A DNA stretch of 46,085 bases from an uncultured Muribaculaceae bacterium. GTDB taxonomy: Bacteria > Bacteroidota > Bacteroidia > Bacteroidales > Muribaculaceae. A program made the translations under genes and the position numbers. The DNA lies in NCBI GenBank assembly GCA_910583775.1, contig CAJTYD010000010.1, positions 1-46,085 on the forward strand, written 5' to 3'. A model generated the notes under the pieces. The model made no database searches. It was not told where the DNA came from and worked only from the letters and a program-made list of their open reading frames with translations. This document shows, one piece after another, positions 25,661-33,981 of this stretch; position 1 is the first letter of the stretch, and every line of letters starts with the position of its first letter.

Positions 25661-25703
25661 GAAGCACACCGCCAACAGGCCGTAAGCCATCGGGAAACTT
25701 TTC

Positions 25704-26477
25704 CTAAGCGGTGATGTAGTTCAGGTTTTCGGGATAACCTGTTTCGGGCGCGGGCATGAAGTCGGCGCTTTCAAGGGGACCTATTTCTTTTGCTGAAGAT
25801 AGCCGCTCCCGGATCACCATGTCGAGGAGGCGTCCGCGCAGCTCCTTGAGGCGTCCGGCGTTGGGAGTCTTTAGTATGTCGGCCTCTACTATGGTCTTGA
25901 AATCGGCGCGATATACTTTTGCAAACCTTTTCACAAGTTTCCAGTCGATGCATTTTGACGCATCCGCGGGAAGCAGGTCGATTATCTCGTAGTCGCACGC
26001 TTCACGCAGTTCGTTTACCAATGCTATCGTCACGTCCTTTTTCCAGAACTTCATCATCGTTTCTCCCTCAGGCGCGAAACGGCTTTTGAAATCGAGGCGG
26101 TATTGCTTTATGATGTCGTCGGGGCGAAGCCAGCCGTAAAGCGAGGAGATGATCCGCAGTTTCTCACGGAGGAACTTTTTTTGCGCCTCATTGTAACTGC
26201 CGGGATGTAATTGCTTGAAGACTACACCGGTGAAGGCGTTGATGGCACGCATCCCGAGTGCCTTTTCGGGAAACTCGTAAATCATCTTCTGCAGCGAGCG
26301 CGCGAGTCCCGGTGTCAGACCTCCCTCCTCGGCGAGCTGTTCCTGCGACCGCTGTCTCAGTGATTCCATGATTCTATCGGCTGTGTCGGCATATATCGGC
26401 CTGTTCGAAAGATATTCCTCCCTCGACACCTCCCGCAGGCCGTCGGCCATCGTCTTCGATTCAGCTATCAGTATCAT
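25704..26477 (-). CDS. yaaA: YaaA-family peroxide-stress protein
   Basis: A 257-residue DUF328/UPF0246 protein. E. coli YaaA limits intracellular iron during hydrogen peroxide stress and has a DNA-binding fold. Recognisable: MILIAESKTM at the start, ALGMRAINAFTGVVFKQL, SSLYGWLRPDDIIKQYRLDFKSRF and DLLPADASKCIDWK (here with K in place of more usual residues), ending in MVIRERL. The start abuts repeat copy B (26481-26575), so its promoter must be inside or beyond the element. Confidence 0.88.
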   Translation of the reverse strand: MILIAESKTMADGLREVSREEYLSNRPIYADTADRIMESLRQRSQEQLAEEGGLTPGLARSLQKMIYEFPEKALGMRAINAFTGVVFKQLHPGSYNEAQKKFLREKLRIISSLYGWLRPDDIIKQYRLDFKSRFAPEGETMMKFWKKDVTIALVNELREACDYEIIDLLPADASKCIDWKLVKRFAKVYRADFKTIVEADILKTPNAGRLKELRGRLLDMVIRERLSSAKEIGPLESADFMPAPETGYPENLNYITA

Positions 26478-26480
26478 TTT

Positions 26481-26575
26481 GGTTCATAGTTTGGGTTTAG
26501 GGTTTAGATAATGCCATGTGTCCTGTTATCTAAGTCGGACGGTAACCTCTAAACCTACACCTTAAACTTCAAGTT
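26481..26575. repeat. Palindromic repeat family 2, copy B
   Basis: Read on the minus strand: AACTTGAAGTTTAAGGTG, then GGTTTAGAGGTTACC (26555-26541), GATAACAGGACA (26530-26519) and ATTATCTAAACCC. TTAGATAA pairs with TTATCTAA across the centre (8 bp). It lies 3 bp upstream of yaaA. Confidence 0.78.
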
Positions 26576-26618
26576 CCCAGGTTCATTGGAATTTTCGGAA
26601 CCTGAATAATATAAGTTA

Positions 26619-26653
26619 ATCCCTTGATCTGTCAGAAAAACAAATCAAGGGAT
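26619..26653 (-). terminator. Hairpin 3' of tRNA-Gln
   Basis: ATCCCTTGAT (26619-26628) and ATCAAGGGAT (26644-26653) are exact inverse complements; the loop is T-rich on the minus strand but no long T run follows, so it may be a processing or stability hairpin. Confidence 0.6.
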
Positions 26654-26660
26654 CGTAATG

Positions 26661-26731
26661 TTGCCTTACGGGGATTCGAACCTCGACAGACAGAACCAAA
26701 AACTGTAGTGCTACCATTACACCATAAGGCA
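26661..26731 (-). tRNA. tRNA-Gln (TTG)
   Basis: Acceptor strands TGCCTTA / TAAGGCA pair perfectly; anticodon loop TTTTGGT gives TTG (Gln); T loop GTTCGAATC with paired stem. No encoded CCA. 71 nt. Confidence 0.95.
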
Positions 26732-26787
26732 ATCCTGAACTCCAGATTCCATCGGACGACAAAGCGCCGGAAACCTCGAAGTCGTTG

Positions 26788-26818
26788 CAAAGTTAGTAAA
26801 AAATAACAAAATGCACAA
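26788..26818 (-). promoter_or_regulatory. Promoter of tRNA-Gln
   Basis: On the minus strand TTG (26818-26816), 20 bp, TAACTTTG (26795-26788): consensus spacing, about 57 bp upstream of the mature tRNA 5' end. Confidence 0.7.
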
Positions 26819-26903
26819 TACCCGCACTTCAGTTATCCTATAATTCTCAACTTCTGATGCCTTTGGAAAGGCAGGGAAAGTCTATTCCCGGAGATATAAA
26901 TGT

Positions 26904-29483
26904 CTATTTCTTGAGATAAAACGAGATGAGAAGTTCGCGTCCGCGCAGTGATGACGCCTGCTCGAAACTGCTCAGCGCGCCATAGGAGGTGTAGGAATAG
27001 CTTTTGCGGTTGAGGATGTTGTTGAGGGAGGCCGTTATCTCAAAGCGGCGGCTGATATTGAAGGTAACTTTGGTGTCGAGCATGAACATGTTCTTGAAGC
27101 GTCCGCTCTCAATCTCGTTGCGGTAGAATTCGCCCCCGGCAGTCCAGGTTATCAGCCGGCAGGGTGTAAGCGTGAAGCTTCCCTGGTAAAGGAAATTGTC
27201 GGTAGACCGCGAGTTAAGCTTCTCTATCTTCATCTCCTCCCGGTTCCAGACGAATTTCAGGTCCCAGTTGAACATCGAGGTGAAGCTGCCTGAGACGAAG
27301 GCGTTTAATCCGATGGAATTCCCCGAATAACGGGTGTTGTGTCCTTGTGAATACATGCTGTTTTTCCGATGGCCGTAATTTGCTGTCAGTCCGGCTGCTC
27401 CGTCGATGAAATCAACCGTCTTTCTTACGCTGGCGTAGCTGATGAAGTTTTGCGACCGCGAAGGCCGCGATGTATAAGAGTAGAAAACGTAGTCGCCGAT
27501 GAAATCCTGCATACTGCCGATTTTCGATTTCCCCCAGAGATAATTGGCGCTCGCGTTGAGAAAGAGACCGTATATGTTGCGGTAGGAGAAGGCCGCTCCC
27601 ACTGACTGCCCCGAAGTGGTATAATAGTCGTCGGCGCCGGTGTTGAAAGTGCGGTAGTCGGTCATAACGGCCGTGTTATGGATGTCATGTAGATTTGCCG
27701 GAGAGCGACGGGCGCTGGCCCTGACCGAGAGCGTGGTGCGTCCCATGATGTGCCAGCGGAGGTTAAGGGTAGGCGATGTGAAAAACTCCGTCCTGTTCTT
27801 TATCCCCGATGAGAAAAAGTAGGAATAGAGGTTCAGCGGCACACTGAGATTCAGCTCTATGCGCCGGTAGTTCCATTCGAACCTCGGGGAGACGAAGACA
27901 CGCATATAGTCGGTGGTCACGGCTCCGTCTTCGGGCGCCTGGGTCTCTTCAAATCCGTAGAGGGTTGTTCGCAGATTTCGGAAATATCCTGCTATGCCGG
28001 CGTCAAGCGAGAGCACGGCGCGCTTAATCACGAATCCGAGTGAGGCTCTCTCGTTGGTGTAAAAAGCGTTTTGCGCTATCCTCTCTCCGTATTCAGCATC
28101 GCCGCGCGCCACCGAGAGCCGTTCGGGAAGGGATCTCCATTCGTTTAGGCTTTTGAAGGTTACGAGCCGGTTGCCGAACCGCTTAATCAGCTGGAGGTTG
28201 TTGGAAACAAGGAATTCGGGCCTGAATGCCGACTGGGTGTTGGAGAGGGTGCCGGTGGTGTTCAATGCGCGGCTGTTCCATGAGATGTCGGATTTCAGGG
28301 TGTTGTTGAGGTAATAGGCTTTTGCGTTGGCCTCATAGGTGAATTTGCCGGTGATGGCGTTTCTTCGGGTCAGCGAGCTGCGGTCCTCAAGAATGATTTT
28401 GTCGCCGGAGTCAAGGAAATAGGAGGTGGTGGAATTGCCGTATGCCTTGACGCGGTCGTGGGAGTAATCTATCTGGGCCTTGACTTCGGTGTTGCTCCCG
28501 GTTTTCCACAGCTGACTTGACGAAACAAACCAGGAGCGGTTGAAGTAGCTGCGTTTTCTTGCGAGATTAGGGGTTGTGGGAACTCCGATGGAAGTGTATC
28601 TTGAGATTTTTTCCTCCGAAATGTCTCCGTAAAAGTCAAAAAGGTCGGCTGTCTGGTCGATTCCGGTGTTATTTCCTTTGAGAGTGGTTATCATCTGATA
28701 TTTCCCTCTGACAATCATGGTGAAGATGTCGCCCTGCCAGAGCGCGCCCCGGGGCTGCCTGCTCTAGCCACCTCCTAAATTTCCGTTGGCCACGAGAGTG
28801 GCCTTGGCTTTGTTCTTGAGTTTCAGGTTGAGGGCTGCCTGATCGGAATAGCTCACTCCGCGGAGCACCCGCATGGGCTGGTGGTTTTCCATCACCTCGA
28901 CGGCTCCGACGTCTTCATGCGATATTCCGTTTGTGGCGATGCCGTATTTGCCGCCGAGCAGGTCGCTGCCCTCGATATAGAATTTGTTGATGTCCACACC
29001 CTGATAGGTTATCCGGCCGTTGTTTTCCACGTCCAGCCCCGGCATCCGCTTTATCACGTCGCCGATGGTCTTGTCCTGCTTGCGGGCGAAACTGCCTACG
29101 TTGTAGATGACCGTGTCGCCGCGTTCCCTGATTTTGTTCGATCTCACCACTACCTCCTGCAGTTTGTTGAAGCCGGTCTCGAGCCGGATTTCAAGCTCAG
29201 CGCTCTCGTTTGCGATTTTCTGGGAATACGGTTTGTATCCGAGCACGGTCACATTGACAGTCATTCCCTCTGTCGGCTTGGAGATCTTGAGACTGAAATG
29301 GCCTTTCGTATCTGTTGTGGCAAATGCCAGAATCTTCCCTTCAGGTGATTTTATCATAACGTTGGCGGCGTCGACGGGTGTGCGTGTCTGGCTTTCCGTC
29401 ACATTCCCGGTTATAACGGTCTGGGAAGCGGCGATAAGCGAGGTGAGTGATGCGATAAGGAGCAGAAGGTATCTTAGTCTCAT
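26904..29483 (-). pseudogene. Outer-membrane beta-barrel protein with in-frame TAG
   Basis: An 859-codon frame on the minus strand broken only by TAG at 28764-28766. Before it: signal peptide (MRLRYLLLLIASLTSLIAASQ), a carboxypeptidase-regulatory-like domain (VITGNVTESQTRTPVDAANV to about 105) and a TonB-receptor-like plug (LQEVVVRSNKIRERGDTVIYNV, VIKRMPGLDVENNGRITYQGVDINKFYIEG). After it the same frame continues (SRQPRGALWQGDIFTM) into about 600 residues of beta-barrel ending in the aromatic-containing SFYLKK. Members of this Bacteroidetes group are TonB-dependent-receptor relatives, often of unknown cargo. The stop leaves a 239-residue periplasmic fragment and a barrel without a signal peptide, so the gene is probably inactive unless the TAG is read through or is an error or variant. 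Confidence 0.75.
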
Positions 29484-29512
29484 GGACGTGCGGATGTTAG
29501 AGTGTCCTTCTG

Positions 29513-29520
29513 CAAATTTA
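29513..29520 (-). promoter_or_regulatory. -7 box of the outer-membrane protein gene
   Basis: TAAATTTG on the minus strand matches TAnnTTTG, 29 bp upstream of the start codon. Four GTTGTCTTTT boxes lie just upstream (29542-29659). Confidence 0.6.
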
Positions 29521-29541
29521 AGGTTTTGTTTTTAAATATAG

Positions 29542-29659
29542 GTTGTCTTTTTGAATTTTTTTTGTTGTCTTTTCTGAATTCTTATTTAGTTTGTTTTCAG
29601 AGGGATAATTCATTGATAAAAACTGAGAGTTGTCTTTTCAGAAAAATAAGTTGTCTTTT
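29542..29659. promoter_or_regulatory. Four phased GTTGTCTTTT boxes
   Basis: Exact decamers at 29542-29551, 29564-29573, 29629-29638 and 29650-29659. Within each pair the starts are 22 and 21 bp apart, that is two helical turns; the pairs are 86-87 bp apart. They lie directly upstream of the outer-membrane gene promoter. Direct repeats at about 21 bp are the layout bound by LytTR-type response regulators such as AgrA; assigning that regulator here is inference. Confidence 0.6.
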
Positions 29660-29682
29660 TGCTTTCTTTTTAACACACTCTA

Positions 29683-29719
29683 AAAAAAGAGCACGGGAAT
29701 TACGATGTTATTCCCGTGC
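29683..29719 (-). terminator. Terminator of the coiled-coil protein gene
   Basis: GCACGGGAAT (29691-29700) / ATTCCCGTGC (29710-29719), followed on the minus strand by a T-rich run (29689-29683). Confidence 0.88.
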
Positions 29720-29753
29720 TTCATTTTATTTTAGGATGCTTTGTATCTTCAGG

Positions 29754-30683
29754 TCATTTCTTCATGGTGAAATGGCGCGATGCGAGACGGTATCCGTCGC
29801 AGAACACCTCGACCGTGTAGTCGCCCGGCGTGAGGGTGGTGTTTACATCCCAGTAGATGGATACGCTTACCTCTTCGTTGGCATATTCCACGCTTCTGTG
29901 GGCCGTCGATGCGACCGATGCGCCGTCGAGATGGAAATTGCCGCCGTTGCCGAGCAGCGTTCCTTCGGGCGAGATGATTCTCATGTAGAAATCCTTCATA
30001 CCCGGAGCGGCCGTGTTGTTGGGGCTCACGGTGAAGCTGACGCCGAGCTGGCGGGCCTTTGTGATGTTTTTCTCGACGCGTCCCTTCTTGTTGTAGGCAT
30101 GGAACGACACTCCGGTTATGTTGAGCTTCTTGGCGAGCTTGACGGTCTGCGTCAGCTCGGCATTGCTCTTGGTGGCGGCGGTATATTGCGAGCTGAGCTG
30201 CTCGTTTTTCTGCTGAACCTGCTGGATCTCCTGCTTCAGGCCTTCGTTCTCCTCGCCCAGACGCTTGATCTCTTCAAGATAATGGCGCACGATGTTCTTG
30301 AGCGTGGCGATCTCGCCCTCGAGTTTCTTTATCTTCTCACGGCTCTGGGCCATGTTTTTGGCGTTTTTGCTCTTTTCGTCGTTGAGCTCCTGGATAAGGC
30401 CCTCCACCTTCATCCTTGCCTCGTTGTATTTCTGCACGAGCGAGTCGTTCTTTAGATATATCTGCTGGCCTTCATACTGGTTGAAGTCTGCGTTGAGCTG
30501 ATTGAACTCGTTTGTGAGCAGCAGCTGGTCGTTGGCTATGGAGAGGCTGTCGGCGCGTGCGATGGCCTCGTTTGCAGCCGATGTGGAACGCGAGTTGTTG
30601 ATGATGAGCACGATGATGAGAAGCACGAGGCAGGCAAGCGCCCCGATTCCGATACAAAGTAGTTTTTTCTGTTTTTTATCCAT
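29754..30683 (-). CDS. Coiled-coil membrane-anchored protein, unknown function
   Basis: A 309-residue protein: short basic cytoplasmic start (MDKKQKK), one membrane helix (about 8-30, LLCIGIGALACLVLLIIVLII), a long coiled coil (about 40-180, e.g. KIKKLEGEIATLKNIVRHYLEEIKRLGEENEGLKQ) and a C-terminal beta-rich domain of about 120 residues (VSFTVSPNNTAAPGMKDFYMRIISPEG, NTTLTPGDYTVEVFCDGYRLASRHF) that resembles an immunoglobulin-like fold. Single-pass with the bulk probably in the periplasm. I do not recognise a named family. It has its own promoter, twin palindromes in the leader and a terminator, so it is a single-gene unit. Confidence 0.75.
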   Translation of the reverse strand: MDKKQKKLLCIGIGALACLVLLIIVLIINNSRSTSAANEAIARADSLSIANDQLLLTNEFNQLNADFNQYEGQQIYLKNDSLVQKYNEARMKVEGLIQELNDEKSKNAKNMAQSREKIKKLEGEIATLKNIVRHYLEEIKRLGEENEGLKQEIQQVQQKNEQLSSQYTAATKSNAELTQTVKLAKKLNITGVSFHAYNKKGRVEKNITKARQLGVSFTVSPNNTAAPGMKDFYMRIISPEGTLLGNGGNFHLDGASVASTAHRSVEYANEEVSVSIYWDVNTTLTPGDYTVEVFCDGYRLASRHFTMKK

Positions 30684-30713
30684 AGCCTAAGTGTATGTTT
30701 CTATAATATTTCT

Positions 30714-30745
30714 CTGTATATACAGGAATATATCTGTATAAACAG
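30714..30745. promoter_or_regulatory. Twin palindromes CTGTATAnACAG
   Basis: CTGTATATACAG (30714-30725) and CTGTATAAACAG (30734-30745) have starts 20 bp apart, between the promoter and start codon of the coiled-coil gene. Likely operator for a dimeric repressor (inference). Confidence 0.45.
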
Positions 30746-30756
30746 CATTTACTGTG

Positions 30757-30787
30757 CAAAATTAATCAAAAATGGTTATATATACAA
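30757..30787 (-). promoter_or_regulatory. Promoter of the coiled-coil protein gene
   Basis: On the minus strand TTG (30787-30785), 20 bp, TAATTTTG (30764-30757). Confidence 0.65.
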
Positions 30788-30852
30788 TCAGGAAAACCAT
30801 CAGCCGGTTCGATTGATTCCGGGGGAGATATTTAGCGTCTTAAAAAACAAAG

Positions 30853-30883
30853 CAACCGGCAATTCCGAAGGAATCACCGGTTG
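30853..30883 (-). terminator. Terminator of the small lipoprotein gene
   Basis: CAACCGG (30853-30859) / CCGGTTG (30877-30883) with an inner ATTCC/GGAAT stem; on the minus strand a T-rich stretch follows. Confidence 0.85.
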
Positions 30884-30920
30884 TAATGTTGACGTTTGTC
30901 GTCTTGCTGTAATCAGCAGA

Positions 30921-31142
30921 TTACTGAGCTACAGTAGCAGCGGCAGCAGCAGCGCTGTCAGCGTTAACGGCAGCAGCCTCAACTGTGAGAGTAGTGTCGT
31001 TGTTGGAGTCAACTGTCTCCTCTGCTACAACCTCCTCAGCAGCGATGATTGAATCTGAATCAACTGCCTCAGCTTTCTTGCCACCACATGATACCATTGC
31101 TACGCTGAAAAGAACAGCAAGCGAAAGAACTAATTTTTTCAT
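30921..31142 (-). CDS. Small Ala-rich lipoprotein
   Basis: A 73-residue precursor with a lipoprotein signal (MKKLVLSLAVLFSVAMVSCGG; lipid-modified Cys at about 19). The mature part of about 54 residues is acidic and low in complexity (DSDSIIAAEEVVAEETVDSNNDTT, then Ala/Val-rich to the end), probably disordered. The open frame extends to 31223, but the promoter at 31195-31202 overlaps that region and the signal peptide fixes the start at 31142. Similar tiny acidic lipoproteins are common and often very abundant in Bacteroidales; function unknown. Confidence 0.75.
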   Translation of the reverse strand: MKKLVLSLAVLFSVAMVSCGGKKAEAVDSDSIIAAEEVVAEETVDSNNDTTLTVEAAAVNADSAAAAAATVAQ

Positions 31143-31194
31143 CTCTTTAAAATTTAAAATAATAAAACAATATTCTTTGCTATCAAAAACGTTG

Positions 31195-31224
31195 CAAAGG
31201 TAATAATTCTTTTTCGTATACAAA
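31195..31224 (-). promoter_or_regulatory. Promoter of the small lipoprotein gene
   Basis: On the minus strand TTTG (31224-31221), 18 bp, TACCTTTG (31202-31195). The leader would be about 45 nt and A/T-rich. Confidence 0.65.
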
Positions 31225-31341
31225 CAAAATCTTTACTTTTTTTTGATTTTTATTACGTTTTTGATAAGATTTAACACTATTAAGTTAAAATTCCTTTGAT
31301 TTAACACCGATTTTGCCCTTTCCCGAGCTCTCTCGACCGTT

Positions 31342-33882
31342 TTATTTCACCATCACCTTTACTGATTCTTTCCCCGAGCGCACGATATAGACGCCTCTTT
31401 CGACGCTGAGGGTAAAATCACGGCTGTCCGATTCATGGATTCTGTCGCCCGCCACGCTCCATACCGATACCGGAGCGGTTGCGCCGCTTACGGTCAGGCT
31501 CCCGTCGCCAGAGCTGACGTTAAAGCCTGTCCGGTCGCCGGCCACACCCTTGACCTCGGAAACATTCTTTGAGGTTATAACCACGTAGCAGTTGGCGGGA
31601 ACGGTTACGTTTTTGGTCACGGCGTCGAATGTCGGCGAACTGTCGTAGGATTTAGAAAGTATCTGGTAGCGCGAGTTGTCGGCGAATCTGAAAGGCGCGG
31701 TAACCGACAGCGGTGTGTCGGTCTTTGGATTGATGTAGACGTAGAGCTCCTTGTCGGAGGTAGAGGCGATGATCGAACGTCCGCTCGTCCAGTCAGACTG
31801 CCTGCAGTTCATCGTGAAATTTGCGCTCTCGGAAAAGAGATCCTTGTTGCCGAGGCGGATTCCGATCAGTTCCTTATATGAATCCCAGAGGCCTTTGTTA
31901 TCCGGGTCGTCGAGAAGAGCCCAGTCAACGATCTTGGGGTCAAGGTTGTTGTCGCCGGTGTCGTTTTTCTTGGTGCTTTCGGCGTTGCCCATCTCGGAGA
32001 ACATCCAGATCATGTGTGTGCCCGGAACGAGCAGGAGCTGGGCCGCGGCCGATCCGAGACGCTGGCAGACGGCCTTATGGTTGTCTTTCACGCCGGTGTT
32101 GCCCCATTTGTCCGCCTTATAGGCGAGGCGTTCTTCATCGTGCGACTCAAGATAGGATACGGTGGATCCGGGCAGGCGGTTATATCCCGGCGCCCAGGTT
32201 ATGTTGAGGTCCGATTTTTCCTGATAGCCCATGGCGAACTGGCATCCCGCATAGTTTGCGTTCACCCAGTTCAGTTCGCCGTCTTCGCCCATCTCGTTTT
32301 CCTCTTTCTCTCCGGCGAGATCCTCGTTGATGAAATAGGCGTCGGGCTTCACCTCCTTCACCCAGGCGTGAAGCTGCTTCATGCGCGCCACTCTCGAGGC
32401 GTTGTAGGCATTTGTAGCTGCATCGGTGGCGCTCGCATACGAGTCATTGTCGCCAAGACCCTTCACTAAGTCGAAGCGGAATCCGTCTACGTTGAATTCC
32501 TTGAGCCAGTACTGCAGCACGTCCTTCCACTGTTTCTGAACGAGCGCGTATCCCTGGTTCCAGTCGTTTAACACGCTATAGGCATGCGGGGCAACCTTAT
32601 TGAAGAAGGGATTCTTGCCGGACTCATACATCTGATACCAGGGATGAAGGCCGTCGGCCTGGTTGAAGACGACGTCGAGGATCACGGCTATTCCCTCGGC
32701 ATGGCAGAGGTCGATGAATTCCTTATAGTCCTGCGGCGTGCCGTATGCCTTGTCGGGGGCGAAATAGAAGTTGGGATTATAGCCCCAGGAGTTATTGCCG
32801 CTGAATTCGCTGATGGGGAGAAGCTCCACGGCATTGACTCCGAGCGATTTCAGGTAGGGAATCTTCTCGATGGCCTTGCGGACGGTGCCGTTTCCGTAAG
32901 CCTTCCCCTCGGTTCCGGTGAAGTCGCGGAAGAGGAGCTCGTAGATTATAAGGTTCTCTTTCGAGGCTCCCTTGAAATTGGTGGTCTTCCAGGTGTAGTC
33001 GAGAAGATTGTCGTTATAGACGGCGAGCGGGATGTGCTCCGGGATACCTGTAGGATAAGCAGGGAGATTCGGAAATACTTCTGAGTTGAGGTCTTTGTCA
33101 TTGTCAGAGTCGAGAATGAGACGTGCGTATGGGTCGCCGGTGTTGACGGTTCCGTCGATCATGTAATAATAGAGGTAGGTTTGGTTGCGCCCCACGGTGC
33201 TTTCAGGCAGCGTGACGGTGAAATAGCGGGCCTCGACGCCGTTTACGTCTGAATCGATATATTTCATTATCTGGCTGTCGGAGACCTGGAAATTATTCCA
33301 TGAGCCGAGAAGGGTGACGCTCTTCTTTCCCGGCGCGGCGATGCAGAAGGTGATAGTGCCGTTGGCGCCGCGGTGAGCTCCCATCGCGGGGACCTCCTTG
33401 AGCTCGGATGGTTCCGACGGCTTGAGCGCGCTTCCTTCAACGTTGACGAAAATATCTTTGCCGTCAGCAGTCTTGCCCTCTTTAGTTCTGTCTCCGGTAC
33501 GGAATACGAACGCGAGGTTGAGAATCTTGTCCGAAGTCGGGATGCCATAAAAAGTGCGTATGTCGCCGATCTCGAGTTTCCAGAGATTGGGCGACACATA
33601 CGTCATTCTGTACTTGGGAAGATTTGTATTCCAGGCGGGAGCGTTCTTCCAGGTCTCGGCCTGACCGGAAGCGTTGATCACGCCGACGCCGGTGTGGGCG
33701 TAGACCTCGGCTGTAGAGGGAAGACCCGCGAGGCCGCGGTTGCCCTGGTCGGCGTGATAATAGATCACCACGTTTTTCGAGTCCTCCGTCAGAGGGGAGG
33801 GGGAAGTTGTGACGATCTGGGCCCTGACGCCGAAAGCCGACAGCAATAGCGTCAGAAGGGAGATTAGGTAGAGTTTTAACAT
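31342..33882 (-). CDS. Secreted GH13 alpha-amylase-family enzyme with T9SS-like tail
   Basis: An 846-residue alpha-glucan-active enzyme. Signal peptide (1-21), two N-terminal beta domains (about 25-165 and a CBM48/E-set-like one at about 170-270 with VTLLGSWNNF), then a GH13 barrel (about 300-690): region I ILDVVFNQ (401-408), region II GFRFDLVKG with nucleophile Asp471, region III YFINEDL with Glu520, region IV ESHDEER with Asp582. Region I has Gln where most relatives have His. The last 80 residues (SVWSVAGDRIHESDSRDFTLSVERGVYIVRSGKESVKVMVK in part) look like a type-A type IX secretion signal, so the enzyme is probably placed on the cell surface or released. It has its own promoter (33906-33913). 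Confidence 0.88.
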   Translation of the reverse strand: MLKLYLISLLTLLLSAFGVRAQIVTTSPSPLTEDSKNVVIYYHADQGNRGLAGLPSTAEVYAHTGVGVINASGQAETWKNAPAWNTNLPKYRMTYVSPNLWKLEIGDIRTFYGIPTSDKILNLAFVFRTGDRTKEGKTADGKDIFVNVEGSALKPSEPSELKEVPAMGAHRGANGTITFCIAAPGKKSVTLLGSWNNFQVSDSQIMKYIDSDVNGVEARYFTVTLPESTVGRNQTYLYYYMIDGTVNTGDPYARLILDSDNDKDLNSEVFPNLPAYPTGIPEHIPLAVYNDNLLDYTWKTTNFKGASKENLIIYELLFRDFTGTEGKAYGNGTVRKAIEKIPYLKSLGVNAVELLPISEFSGNNSWGYNPNFYFAPDKAYGTPQDYKEFIDLCHAEGIAVILDVVFNQADGLHPWYQMYESGKNPFFNKVAPHAYSVLNDWNQGYALVQKQWKDVLQYWLKEFNVDGFRFDLVKGLGDNDSYASATDAATNAYNASRVARMKQLHAWVKEVKPDAYFINEDLAGEKEENEMGEDGELNWVNANYAGCQFAMGYQEKSDLNITWAPGYNRLPGSTVSYLESHDEERLAYKADKWGNTGVKDNHKAVCQRLGSAAAQLLLVPGTHMIWMFSEMGNAESTKKNDTGDNNLDPKIVDWALLDDPDNKGLWDSYKELIGIRLGNKDLFSESANFTMNCRQSDWTSGRSIIASTSDKELYVYINPKTDTPLSVTAPFRFADNSRYQILSKSYDSSPTFDAVTKNVTVPANCYVVITSKNVSEVKGVAGDRTGFNVSSGDGSLTVSGATAPVSVWSVAGDRIHESDSRDFTLSVERGVYIVRSGKESVKVMVK

Positions 33883-33905
33883 GAAAAAATAAGTATTTAG
33901 TTAAG

Positions 33906-33913
33906 CAAAAATA
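33906..33913 (-). promoter_or_regulatory. -7 box of the GH13 gene
   Basis: TATTTTTG on the minus strand matches TAnnTTTG, 24 bp upstream of the start. It touches the family-3 AT-rich repeat. Confidence 0.5.
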
Positions 33914-33981
33914 ATTTTGAATGTTGAATTTTGAATTAGCTACGCAGCAATTCTCAATTACTCATTGCTAATTGCTAATTG
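33911..33981. repeat. AT-rich dispersed repeat (family 3, copy c)
   Basis: ATAATTTTGAATGTTGAATT (33911-33930) and on to GAATT, then CAATTACTCATTGCTAATTG units up to the end of the DUF695 gene, whose TAG stop (33975-33977) lies within the repeat. Confidence 0.7.

Noticed and set aside
28719..28766. Frameshift in the outer-membrane gene
   Set aside because: The distance from the TAG to the downstream Met is 48 bases and the frame is continuous, so it is a nonsense codon, not a frameshift.
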